DNA of 64,000 nt, taken from positions 17,548 through 81,547 of the IMG/VR virus record IMGVR_UViG_3300022602_001838. The stretch is one strand, 5' to 3'. The notes under the pieces were generated by a model. It was not told where the DNA came from. It ran no database searches and saw only the letters and a list, made by a program, of their open reading frames with translations. The position numbers and the translations under genes were made by a program. Source of the stretch: a virus. Shown piece after piece: positions 15,129 to 22,957 of this stretch; position 1 is the stretch's first letter, and each line of letters opens with the position of its first letter.

Positions 15129-16306
15129 TGTATCTCCTTGATGTAAAAACTTGTGTCCAATAATTGTAGCATATAGCTCTTGTTTGTTGATGTGTTTCGG
15201 TAAACTGCCGCTGCCTGTGCTGTTGTGTGCCCTGCTGCCATGTCTGAGAAAGCAGTGGGTTGATACACTGTGTGGTCGCTGACTCGATACAATCTAGTGC
15301 CCACACTATTGCCTGGCATCAGGATCATTGGTGTGTTGTCTACAGTGACCAAATAACTATAATAGTCGTTGCCCAATGTGTCCAGAGTAGCGTAGTACAA
15401 ATAAGTATTACCAGCAGTGTTGACCCAAATATCACGACCATTTCCCGAGTTGTGCATAGTGATTAAGTCTTTGATACCATCACCAGTTACGTCTACTGCG
15501 ATTGAGTCGATTGTGGCATCTTCACCGGGCTGTGCTGTGATTCCTACTGCGCTTTGAAATACCATTGCGCTGTCGTATACGTTGATATTGTCTGGGATAC
15601 CTGTTGCGTAGTTGTTGGACAAGAAGATATCCACGTCACCGTTTGTTTGATGCATTACTGCACAGGAACTGAAATAGTTGTTACCGTGCAACACTGTGTT
15701 GTCTAGTACAAAAGTTCTGTTGCCCTGATTATAGTAGATGCCACCACTAGCTCCACTATCAGCCACAATCATATCAAGTTTACCATCGCCATTCACATCG
15801 TCAATGCAAGCACCGTGTGATTCTGTTTGCTCTGTGAATGTTTGTCGTGTGAATTGTGCATTACTGCCTGTACCCCAGAACATCACACTGTTTGCTGGGA
15901 CTTCTGCGCTGCCGTCACGAAAGCCCGGCAACCAAATATCATTCTTACCATCGTTGTCAAAATCAGCAATGAATACGTGCTGACTGCCCAAGTAAGTGTT
16001 GCTGCCCAATAAGCTCAAGGTGCTGTCTGTGAGTGTGCCATCTGCGTTTTGAGTAAAGACCCAAAGATGTGCCACAGCACTGTCATATTTCCAACCACCG
16101 ACTACAACATCTTCTAGACCATCGCCATTCAGATCGCCCACTGCTGTGTTATACACTGTGTCTACGTTGGTGCTCTGTACTGCTAGAACTAAAGTATTAC
16201 TCAGTGTATGCGATGAGTTGCTTGTGGGTTCACTAGACCCACCGGGACCACCGCCACAAGCAGTTAGAACTAAAGACAACAGAATTGGGGCAATGAATTT
16301 GTTCAT
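15125..16306 (-). CDS. Lipoprotein with FG-GAP/VCBS beta-propeller repeats
   Basis: The ATG at 16306 gives MNKFIAPILLSLVLTACGGG, a clear lipoprotein signal peptide with lipobox LTAC. The mature protein of about 375 residues has at least four calcium-binding-type loops (DLNGDGLEDV, DFDNDGKNDI, DVNGDGKLDM, DVTGDGIKDL). These are spaced like FG-GAP/VCBS repeats of integrin-type propellers. It is expected at the outer membrane, facing the periplasm or the surface. A perfect sigma-70 promoter precedes it, so it may be made early. A superinfection or surface-masking role is plausible but unproven. Confidence 0.85.
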   Translation of the reverse strand: MNKFIAPILLSLVLTACGGGPGGSSEPTSNSSHTLSNTLVLAVQSTNVDTVYNTAVGDLNGDGLEDVVVGGWKYDSAVAHLWVFTQNADGTLTDSTLSLLGSNTYLGSQHVFIADFDNDGKNDIWLPGFRDGSAEVPANSVMFWGTGSNAQFTRQTFTEQTESHGACIDDVNGDGKLDMIVADSGASGGIYYNQGNRTFVLDNTVLHGNNYFSSCAVMHQTNGDVDIFLSNNYATGIPDNINVYDSAMVFQSAVGITAQPGEDATIDSIAVDVTGDGIKDLITMHNSGNGRDIWVNTAGNTYLYYATLDTLGNDYYSYLVTVDNTPMILMPGNSVGTRLYRVSDHTVYQPTAFSDMAAGHTTAQAAAVYRNTSTNKSYMLQLLDTSFYIKEIQ

Positions 16307-16312
16307 AGCCCT

Positions 16313-16341
16313 ATTATACAATCAATTTGATTTTATGTCAA
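16313..16341 (-). promoter_or_regulatory. Perfect-consensus sigma-70 promoter
   Basis: TTGACA (16336-16341), 17 bases, TATAAT (16313-16318) on the minus strand, matching the bacterial consensus at every position. Only 6 bases separate the -10 box from the ATG of the lipoprotein, so the transcript is predicted to be nearly leaderless. Confidence 0.8.
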
Positions 16342-16342
16342 A

Positions 16343-17044
16343 TCAGCGTGGGGCAAAGTCCTGTTGCAGTTTGATGTTGTCAAAGAATTCTTTCTTGGTG
16401 CCTAAGTCTTCTTTGAACGCACCACGAAGAACGGTTGTTTGTGTAAGGGACGAGTGCGCCATAATACCACGGTTTTCACAGCAACCGTGTGTGGCTTGGA
16501 TATAAACTCCAACATCAGTCGAACCCGTTGCCAACATAATCTCCCGAGCAATGTCCAAGCAGAGTTCTTCTTGTAGTGTACCTCTTCTGGCACACCATTG
16601 TGCGATGCGACTATATTTTGATAGGCCGATAAGTTTAGGCCCAGCAATGATTCCAATATAAGCCACGCCTGTAACAGGTTGATGATGATGGCTACACATA
16701 CTCTTGAGTTCGCTGCGAACGACAAGCATACCCTCATATCGTCCCTCAGTATCATTTGGGAAAGCTGTAGCGCTCGGACTTGGCTCATATCGCCCAGCCA
16801 TAATTTCATTGAAGTACATTTTGGCGAGTCGTCGGGCTGTGTCTTTTGAGTTTGGGTCATTTTGTCTGTCAATCAACAATGTGTCAAGCACTTGCTCGAA
16901 AGCCTGTGTGGCTTCGTCAATCAAGACCGCTTTTTGTTCCTCGTCTACATAATCGCTGATATTGTCTCCAGCCCAAAACCGTTTGCCGTTAGAACGCATT
17001 TGATTGCGAATTACTTGTGATAAGTTTTTACTTGTATCTGTCAT
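16343..17044 (-). CDS. folE: GTP cyclohydrolase I (FolE)
   Basis: 233 residues from the ATG at 17044. It has the zinc/substrate motif SMCSHHHQPVTGVAYIGI and the second zinc cysteine in HGCCENRGIMAHSS. The RRLAKMYFNEIMAG helix and GLSKYSRIAQWCARR are also characteristic. FolE converts GTP to dihydroneopterin triphosphate, the entry point of both folate and 7-deazaguanine synthesis. With QueD-, QueE- and DpdA-type proteins nearby, the second route is more likely. The gene overlaps nothing and follows the PLP-fold gene closely. Confidence 0.93.
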   Translation of the reverse strand: MTDTSKNLSQVIRNQMRSNGKRFWAGDNISDYVDEEQKAVLIDEATQAFEQVLDTLLIDRQNDPNSKDTARRLAKMYFNEIMAGRYEPSPSATAFPNDTEGRYEGMLVVRSELKSMCSHHHQPVTGVAYIGIIAGPKLIGLSKYSRIAQWCARRGTLQEELCLDIAREIMLATGSTDVGVYIQATHGCCENRGIMAHSSLTQTTVLRGAFKEDLGTKKEFFDNIKLQQDFAPR

Positions 17045-17052
17045 ATTGTTAC

Positions 17053-17985
17053 TTAGGATTGCTTTATGTCCTGCGGCAAAATTCCACTGTTGTAGTATTT
17101 GGCAAAGCATAAACGATTTGTGTCTACACTACCACGATTGTAATGATCATAGTTGTGATTATGGTCGATACCAAAAATCACAGTCTTGCTGGGCACAAGA
17201 TTCATTTGTTTGCACCAGTCAAGTTGTAACTCTCGGTAAGTGTTGTAAATGTCATCTGCGCCCCAAGTATTCATAAACTCTAGACCAATGGCAGCACCCA
17301 AACGATTTACATACTGTGTCTTATGATACACTAATAAGCTGTCATCGTCATCCTCTCTGGTAAAACGAATGCCAATACGAATCAAGTTGACGGGAAATGT
17401 CTTGCTCAGACTAAATGTAATGTCAGTGATTGCAGGATGATCAAAGTCAAACTCTAATCCACCCACGATGCCAAAAAATGCAGCATCGATCAGGATGGGC
17501 ACACCCTTAGCATAACAATCATCCAAGAATTCTTTAGTGAACATCTTGTGAATATCACCAGTGTCTGCAAACGGCAAACTTGTTACCACTGCATCACCTG
17601 CCTGAATGGGTTCATCGTCAATGAATGCCCAATTAGGGAAGTAGTTACGCCACGCTACTCTGTGGTACATATACTCGCCACGGAAACAACGGAATCGTTT
17701 TGTCGCATTCTTTAGATAGAACTTGTCAAAACTCTCTGTCGTACCGTTGCTATAGGCCATAATGGGAAATGCATCTAGACCCTTGATGGTATTGTTGATG
17801 CTGCCCCCAATCCAAGAACGATACTTGTCGTAATATCGTGGGATAACGCTTTCATCGTGCATACAATCATCAAACATCACACGAGTTGTAAAGAATTGCA
17901 GTGCTGCCTCACGTTTTGTATCAATAACGCATTGTGCAGCCGCAAACGGCCAACCTTTGAGATTAGCTTGTAGCGGCAGTGTCAT
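17053..17985 (-). CDS. PLP-dependent aminotransferase-fold protein (type I)
   Basis: The ATG at 17985 follows GAGGAATAAT and gives 310 residues. The strand-loop GVPILIDAAFFGIVGG holds the Asp that contacts the PLP nitrogen. ITFSLSKTFPVNLIRIGI has the Schiff-base lysine (SLSKT) and the arginine-glycine of fold type I enzymes. It is shorter than typical aminotransferases (about 390-420 residues), missing part of the small domain. It lies directly before folE, in the region with PP-loop and Rieske enzymes. Substrate unknown. Confidence 0.7.
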   Translation of the reverse strand: MTLPLQANLKGWPFAAAQCVIDTKREAALQFFTTRVMFDDCMHDESVIPRYYDKYRSWIGGSINNTIKGLDAFPIMAYSNGTTESFDKFYLKNATKRFRCFRGEYMYHRVAWRNYFPNWAFIDDEPIQAGDAVVTSLPFADTGDIHKMFTKEFLDDCYAKGVPILIDAAFFGIVGGLEFDFDHPAITDITFSLSKTFPVNLIRIGIRFTREDDDDSLLVYHKTQYVNRLGAAIGLEFMNTWGADDIYNTYRELQLDWCKQMNLVPSKTVIFGIDHNHNYDHYNRGSVDTNRLCFAKYYNSGILPQDIKQS

Positions 17986-17986
17986 A

Positions 17987-18370
17987 TTATTCCTCAATTT
18001 TTTTGATAATCGGATCACAGTCAATAATCATTTCTGTATCACCCTGTGTCCAGCCATGTTCTTCCAAGTCAAGCCAGCTATTGCCTTCGTCAAAGAATTC
18101 TTCTAGCCATTCCTGTGTTTCTTCATCACATTCATCTGTATCGTGCTCTTCCCAACACCCGTCAAATGTTTCAACTAGTTCAACTTCATAATCACAGTTG
18201 TATAGGTCAGTACCTTCTGTGATATCTGGCGGAGTGTCGTCTTCGGTCTCGCAAGTAAATTTTCCACCACGCCAACCAGTTTCAATGATGATTGTGTTGT
18301 CGTCTTTGTGATAATAAGAGCGTTCAATCAACGACTTTTTCATTGAAGGTGTAATTGTCCAAGTTGCCAT
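17987..18370 (-). CDS. Acidic hypothetical protein, 127 aa
   Basis: Starts at the ATG at 18370 (MATWTITPSMKKSLIERSYY). It is highly acidic in its second half (ECDEETQEWLEEFFDEG). Coupled to the PLP-fold gene. A DNA mimic is conceivable from the charge, but nothing specific supports it. Confidence 0.6.
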   Translation of the reverse strand: MATWTITPSMKKSLIERSYYHKDDNTIIIETGWRGGKFTCETEDDTPPDITEGTDLYNCDYEVELVETFDGCWEEHDTDECDEETQEWLEEFFDEGNSWLDLEEHGWTQGDTEMIIDCDPIIKKIEE

Positions 18371-18371
18371 A

Positions 18372-19310
18372 TTAATTCTCCTCGTATTTAAATTCAACAC
18401 TATCTGGGTCCACAGAAGCACCGCGCCAAGATTTGATTTTTAGAACTTCATCGCCCCAGTTAGACTTCCAGTATTCACCGGTCCACTCTGCGTTACGCAA
18501 ATAGCTACTACGACCAGCTGTCATAACTTCATACATACCTGTACGCACTGGGTTAATTTTCTTTGGGAACCAATCAGTTGTTGGATATGTAATACTATCT
18601 ACATTGGTATAGCTCTCAATGCTGTCTGGCTGATAGATATAGCCACCCGAGAAACCTGACTTCAACGCATAGAGAGTCATATCATAACCCTTACCATTGG
18701 TGTTCATATCCATATTGTCTAGTTCTTCACCGTCATATTGTGCGCCAGACATAATCTCATTTCCATCAACATCGCAGAAAGTGATATTAAGTTTTTCGAG
18801 TTCAAACGGGGCTTTGAGTTCAATCTCTGTTTCAAAAAACGTGCCCTTTTCACTGCTGACCCCATAGAACACTACTTTGTCTTTGGTGACGTGTTGATGA
18901 ATGAATGCTTCATCACCGCCGTCTGTGGTAATATCATCTTCGCTGATATCACTCATATCTTTACGATAGACTATGTTTCCCTCTTCGTCCTCGATTTCAA
19001 TGGTACCACCATTCATATCGACTCCGTTAACGTGTATTAGATTATCACACTCGTACCACTGATCTGGCGGAAAAGGCCACATTTCTTCGGGAATATTGTT
19101 TTCTTCTGCATACGAATCGTTATAACAAAACTCAGCAAAATCAAGACGGCGATTTTTAAAGTAGTCATAGATTTTGCGATCTACGGTACCCATAGCATAA
19201 TCACCACCATAGCCCCATACTCGCATGGTATATGTACGTGGAGTAAACTTCAAAAGTTCAATGAGTTTTTGATGTTCTGCGTTTTCTGTTTCGGGAGTTT
19301 GGTCAGACAT
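18372..19310 (-). CDS. Large acidic hypothetical protein, 312 aa
   Basis: The ATG at 19310 follows AAAGGATGATT. A soluble acidic protein with repeated beta-type segments (GTIEIEDEEGNIVYRKDM, KVVFYGVSSEKGTFFETEIE). No signal peptide or known catalytic motif. In the same transcription unit as the acidic 127-residue protein. Confidence 0.65.
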   Translation of the reverse strand: MSDQTPETENAEHQKLIELLKFTPRTYTMRVWGYGGDYAMGTVDRKIYDYFKNRRLDFAEFCYNDSYAEENNIPEEMWPFPPDQWYECDNLIHVNGVDMNGGTIEIEDEEGNIVYRKDMSDISEDDITTDGGDEAFIHQHVTKDKVVFYGVSSEKGTFFETEIELKAPFELEKLNITFCDVDGNEIMSGAQYDGEELDNMDMNTNGKGYDMTLYALKSGFSGGYIYQPDSIESYTNVDSITYPTTDWFPKKINPVRTGMYEVMTAGRSSYLRNAEWTGEYWKSNWGDEVLKIKSWRGASVDPDSVEFKYEEN

Positions 19311-19382
19311 AATCATCCTTTGTGAATAGTGTTGTAATTTTACTTTGAAGTGGCACTGCTGTCAAATAAGTCCTAACCGAAC

Positions 19383-19562
19383 TCATAGTCCTTTAAGGGT
19401 TTTTATCATAACATATTGGTCAAACAGGTTGGTCAACTCTGACTCTTCTCCCAAATACCAACGACTGGCTGCTTCTAAACTCAGTGCAGCCAGTTGATCC
19501 TCGGTGAGATTTGGGTATTGCTCACGGGCCAAAGTTAACCAAATTTGTTTCTTATCATCCAT
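19383..19562 (-). CDS. Hypothetical protein, 59 aa
   Basis: Begins MDDKKQIWLTLAREQYPNLT and appears all-helical, ending VMIKTLKGL. It overlaps the end of the glycosyltransferase gene by 8 bases. The 72-base gap below it (19311-19382) holds nothing I recognise. Confidence 0.6.
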   Translation of the reverse strand: MDDKKQIWLTLAREQYPNLTEDQLAALSLEAASRWYLGEESELTNLFDQYVMIKTLKGL

Positions 19563-20625
19563 GCAGATTGTCCAATAATGCCTGTGCTGAGAAAAAGTTA
19601 TTGGTCAATGTTTGTGCTTGCTGATATACGTGACCAACAATGTCTTCTTGATTACGCATCATATAGCGAATACGCTCAACCAACTCTGCTCGATGTGCAA
19701 TATAACTATCCCAATCCTGAGTCCATTCACTTGGATATTTGAATTCTGTATCGTACATTTCTGTATATGACAGACGATCTGGAACTAACGGGATACTACC
19801 CAACAACGCACCTTCGTAGCAGCCAATACCCAATGTTTCTTGTAAACTGCAACTAAACACAATCTTGCTTTCGGCAAGTAAACGATGATACGCATCTTTG
19901 GTAAGTTGGTGATCCTGACAAACAACAAACTCGTATTCGGGCATTTGCTGTGCCAAGTCACGGAAGATTTCCACTTGCTTCTCGGGAGCAATACGATGTG
20001 GGAATAAAATCAAATTGCGCTTGATAAAGTGCTTGTATGGGTACAGCGTCATTGGCATATACTCCATTGGCCACCCTGTACGCACGATCTTCCTAGTGGG
20101 CATGTAATCTTGCCGTGAGTCTCTGGTTTCACCAAACAGATTTGTTAAAAACATTTGGATGTGAAACTGTGTGGCAAAGTAGTTGTGGTCGATTGCGTGG
20201 AAGAATGACTTTTCAGCGTGTCTAACCCAAGGAGCATCGCCAATTAACCTACCAAGAAAGTCTGCTGGGTCATAACTACCAGCATGCCATAGTGCGTGAA
20301 TCTTAACTGGAATGTTAAGAAGCTCACTCATATATTTTAAGTTGATAATTCCAGGGTGCCAAGCATCAGTAAAGATAAAATGATCGCCGGCATTGATTGT
20401 GCCTGCGCAAAACAAACGACCAAGTTGCTCAACTTGGGCAGACTTATAAACATTAGTTCCGCCAAAGTTAAGGAATGCTCCTGGGGTTGTGGCTGCTGGG
20501 ATGTCTGTGGGGCCTTCAATAACTGTAACATCTTGTCCTCTACCTAAAAGTAATTTTGGGATGTGGGTCTTCCATTGACCTGTGTAGCGTGTTTCTACGG
20601 GTTCGATATCTACAATGTAAATCAT
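19555..20625 (-). CDS. GT-B fold glycosyltransferase-like protein
   Basis: 356 residues. The C-terminal half has the GT-B donor-site pattern: NLILFPHRIAPEKQVEIF, FVVCQDHQLTKDAYHRLL and IVFSCSLQETLGIGCYEGAL, the last matching the nucleotide-sugar E-x7-E region, then GSIPLVPDRLSY. The N-terminal half has a Rossmann-like start (MIYIVDIEPVETRYTGQW). It may glycosylate phage DNA, a protein or host glycan. A DNA-modifying role is conceivable given the base-modification genes, but the sequence does not resolve it. Confidence 0.8.
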   Translation of the reverse strand: MIYIVDIEPVETRYTGQWKTHIPKLLLGRGQDVTVIEGPTDIPAATTPGAFLNFGGTNVYKSAQVEQLGRLFCAGTINAGDHFIFTDAWHPGIINLKYMSELLNIPVKIHALWHAGSYDPADFLGRLIGDAPWVRHAEKSFFHAIDHNYFATQFHIQMFLTNLFGETRDSRQDYMPTRKIVRTGWPMEYMPMTLYPYKHFIKRNLILFPHRIAPEKQVEIFRDLAQQMPEYEFVVCQDHQLTKDAYHRLLAESKIVFSCSLQETLGIGCYEGALLGSIPLVPDRLSYTEMYDTEFKYPSEWTQDWDSYIAHRAELVERIRYMMRNQEDIVGHVYQQAQTLTNNFFSAQALLDNLHG

Positions 20626-20651
20626 TATTTTTTACCCTGAGTTGTGATTAG

Positions 20652-20657
20652 ATTATA
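20652..20657 (-). promoter_or_regulatory. Probable -10 box upstream of the glycosyltransferase
   Basis: TATAAT on the minus strand, 26 bases before the ATG at 20625. The -35 region is poor. The rest of the gap 20626-20708 has only a short open frame ending in YNLITTQGKK that starts after a stop, which may be a relic of a gene end. Confidence 0.4.
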
Positions 20658-20708
20658 CACTAAGTCTGCGAACATTGCATTACTCTTTTCACCCGTATAC
20701 TAACAGTT

Positions 20709-21077
20709 TCATTTTTTCAAGTATGGCTCAAGATCAGGTGGAGTCCAGCCTACTGGCTTGAGCACTTTGCCATCTTCACGCTTACGCACTTTGCCAGTTT
20801 CTTTGTCGATCTTGGCAAAGTTTGTACGCATTACTTCTTTCCACGCACCTTCAGCATCAAAGCCTGCGCTGTGAATAGCACCGACGGTAACAACTAGAAT
20901 ATCAATTAAGGCATCTAGTTGTTCTTTACGATTCTGAGCTTCTACGGCTTCGGTTAATTCTTTGTATTCTTCTTCGATGAGATTGAGATACAGCCCGTAT
21001 TGATCTACGTTCATATTGTCTGTGCTTTGGTCACAGGCCCGCATAAATTTTTCTTGGTCTCTAAATGGATTTGTCAT
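20709..21077 (-). CDS. All-alpha NTP pyrophosphohydrolase (MazG/HisE-like)
   Basis: 122 residues. Metal-binding helices are LNLIEEEYKELTEAVEAQNRKEQLDALIDILVV, followed by AWKEVMRTNFAKID and a basic KVRKREDGKVLKP loop. The pattern ExxxE plus D-x-x-x-D fits the dUTPase/MazG-like superfamily. It is a second such enzyme beside the one at 10523, with a different C-terminus, so the two may differ in nucleotide preference. It overlaps the sulfotransferase-like gene upstream by ATGA. Confidence 0.8.
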   Translation of the reverse strand: MTNPFRDQEKFMRACDQSTDNMNVDQYGLYLNLIEEEYKELTEAVEAQNRKEQLDALIDILVVTVGAIHSAGFDAEGAWKEVMRTNFAKIDKETGKVRKREDGKVLKPVGWTPPDLEPYLKK

Positions 21078-21652
21078 GAGTATAACTTCTGTAGGTCTAA
21101 AATGATTTCTTGTTCTGCACGTTTAACTAACTGCCACCAACGTTGATGTATTTGTGCAGCCTGTTCGTAGTAGTCTCTTAGTTCGAACCACTGAACAATC
21201 TTTCTGTACAATTCAACATCTAGTTGGGGTTTAAACAAATCTGCACTATCAACGATCAACATATTGCTGTTGTTCAGCGAATGAATGCGATTGTTGTATT
21301 CCACAGTTTTTTCTTTAAATGTATGCACCAACGTAGTATTTAGGTTTGTGTTAAACTTTACATAATGTTTAAAAGCTAAATCTGGATCAGTTACCAATGC
21401 ACAGTATTTTACATCAGACCGTAACTCACGTAAATGACTGAAAGCAATAAGCTGATCCAGTTCCATTCTCCACCGCCATTCGTAGTTGAGCCAGTTTTGC
21501 CAATTACGATCATCAGTGTAGACAAACTTGTTTATGAAAGCAAAGTTATCGGGTGCAAGGTCTCTGAAATATGAAAACTCAGGATCTAGCAACAGTAACC
21601 ATCTAAGATGATTACCGCCACTACCTATGCACCCAATGACTTCACGTTTCAT
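21074..21652 (-). CDS. P-loop sulfotransferase-like protein 1
   Basis: 192 residues from the ATG at 21652 (TAATG overlap with the upstream stop). The N-terminal VIGCIGSGGNHLRWLLLLD resembles the 5'-phosphosulfate-binding loop of sulfotransferases. The second half has few further landmarks. Three other proteins in the window (26180, 57419, 58728) have related N-termini. Substrate unknown. Confidence 0.5.
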   Translation of the reverse strand: MKREVIGCIGSGGNHLRWLLLLDPEFSYFRDLAPDNFAFINKFVYTDDRNWQNWLNYEWRWRMELDQLIAFSHLRELRSDVKYCALVTDPDLAFKHYVKFNTNLNTTLVHTFKEKTVEYNNRIHSLNNSNMLIVDSADLFKPQLDVELYRKIVQWFELRDYYEQAAQIHQRWWQLVKRAEQEIILDLQKLYS

Positions 21653-21921
21653 TAGTAAGAACGAACTTTCCAATTGGTGTTCGTGTCACGTGGGCGGAAC
21701 TCACGCTTCTCTTTGGGATATGGACTCCAGTTGTCCTTTGGATGCTTACCGTTTTTAACACGTTGCATCTCACCCCACGGGGTCTTCTCGTTGTACAAAT
21801 GACTTTCATCATATACATAGCCCTGCTTTTTGCAGAATACCAAGTATTCTTCGAGGTCATCGAAAATGTTGCGTACATCTTTAGACATACGGAAATATTT
21901 TTGTAAATGTTCATTAGCCAT
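21652..21921 (-). CDS. Hypothetical protein, 89 aa
   Basis: Begins MANEHLQKYFRMSKDVRNIF, with a helical N-terminal half and a basic, Pro/Asn-rich tail (KHPKDNWSPYPKEKREFRP). The layout resembles small conserved proteins of T4-like marine phages. No function assigned. Confidence 0.65.
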   Translation of the reverse strand: MANEHLQKYFRMSKDVRNIFDDLEEYLVFCKKQGYVYDESHLYNEKTPWGEMQRVKNGKHPKDNWSPYPKEKREFRPRDTNTNWKVRSY

Positions 21922-21932
21922 AGTTTTTCCTT

Positions 21933-22373
21933 TTAAACGCTAATAAGTTGTGGTTTTGAAACTTCGTACTTGATTAACGCACCGTTCTCTCCGTCTTCAC
22001 TGACTTCGATCCATACGGCACGATTGGGATATCGTTCTGCGATTTTTAAGTATAAGTCATCGCTCATCATTTCGCAAGACTTGTAGTCCAGTTTAAGAAC
22101 ACTGTCTCGGTAGAGATTTTCCAACCAGCGCTTAAACTGGATGAATTCAATATCTCGGTCATTGTGGAGTACATCGATCCAGACACGAAAATGAAAAATA
22201 TGACGATGAGGTGTACCGAGAAAACTAACATCGTACTCGTCACCAGTTGCCAAAGTAGGATCAGTCGCTGCTGCGGGGTAGCAGTGAATACCCTCTTTCT
22301 GAAATGTAATCCAAATTTTTCTGTCTGCACGTTGTTTGATTCTTTCAATTGTGTCTCGTTCATCTTGTGTCAT
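21933..22373 (-). CDS. Conserved phage protein with PTPS-like T-fold
   Basis: 146 residues. The pattern GIHCYPAAATD, then PHRHIFHFRVWIDVLHNDRDI and later RAVWIEVSEDGENGA, matches the T-fold of QueD/6-pyruvoyltetrahydropterin synthase. A first histidine, an HxH pair at the start of a strand and the C-terminal Glu are present. Unlike the QueD-like protein at 10973, it retains the HxH zinc-ligand pair. It could therefore be the active carboxytetrahydropterin synthase of the 7-deazaguanine route or another pterin-handling enzyme. The assignment rests on motif spacing only. Confidence 0.55.
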   Translation of the reverse strand: MTQDERDTIERIKQRADRKIWITFQKEGIHCYPAAATDPTLATGDEYDVSFLGTPHRHIFHFRVWIDVLHNDRDIEFIQFKRWLENLYRDSVLKLDYKSCEMMSDDLYLKIAERYPNRAVWIEVSEDGENGALIKYEVSKPQLISV

Positions 22374-22957
22374 AGTGGGGTATCTCCTGTATAGTCTTTC
22401 CAGTCTGTGTAAACATCACGAGTCATTAGCTCGTTCAGTGGATGGCACCAAACGCCGGGGTTGCTGTGACCCCAAGTAGTGTCGTCGATCTTTAGTGTAG
22501 CGTTGTAGTTGAACTGCTGAATATAGGGCAGTTTAACGCTGATCATGGGGATAAAGTTGAAATGCTCATTCCAACCAAATTCAAGTACTTCGGGAGCGTA
22601 CTCTACTCCAAAGTCTAATGTAACCCACAAGCCAGCTTTGAGCAAGTCTGTGATAAACTTATCCCACGCAGACCAATCTTCGTTTGTTTTGGGTGTGAAG
22701 CACTGACTTGTGCCAAGATATACGTGATTAACGTCTGCTGACATTGCAGAGTTAAATCTGTAGATACGTATTTGTTCTCGAACTTCTTCTAATGTTTTAA
22801 TACCCACAACAAACAAGGTTAGTTTACCCTTCATTGTGGTATTCTCTACTTCGGTGCCAACAAAGTAATCTACTTGTTGACGACCGTCTGTATCAATTGC
22901 CATCTTGTGACCAATAAATGTAACCTCGGCTATAGTTTTGAGGTCTGTTGTAGCCAT
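22370..22957 (-). CDS. Hypothetical protein, 195 aa
   Basis: I use the ATG at 22957, which overlaps the end of the dehydrogenase gene and lies 30 bases below a perfect promoter. Soluble protein with strands such as KGKLTLFVVGIKTLEEVREQ and LLKAGLWVTLDFGVEYAPEV. It overlaps the T-fold gene downstream by ATGA. Unrecognised. Confidence 0.65.
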   Translation of the reverse strand: MATTDLKTIAEVTFIGHKMAIDTDGRQQVDYFVGTEVENTTMKGKLTLFVVGIKTLEEVREQIRIYRFNSAMSADVNHVYLGTSQCFTPKTNEDWSAWDKFITDLLKAGLWVTLDFGVEYAPEVLEFGWNEHFNFIPMISVKLPYIQQFNYNATLKIDDTTWGHSNPGVWCHPLNELMTRDVYTDWKDYTGDTPL

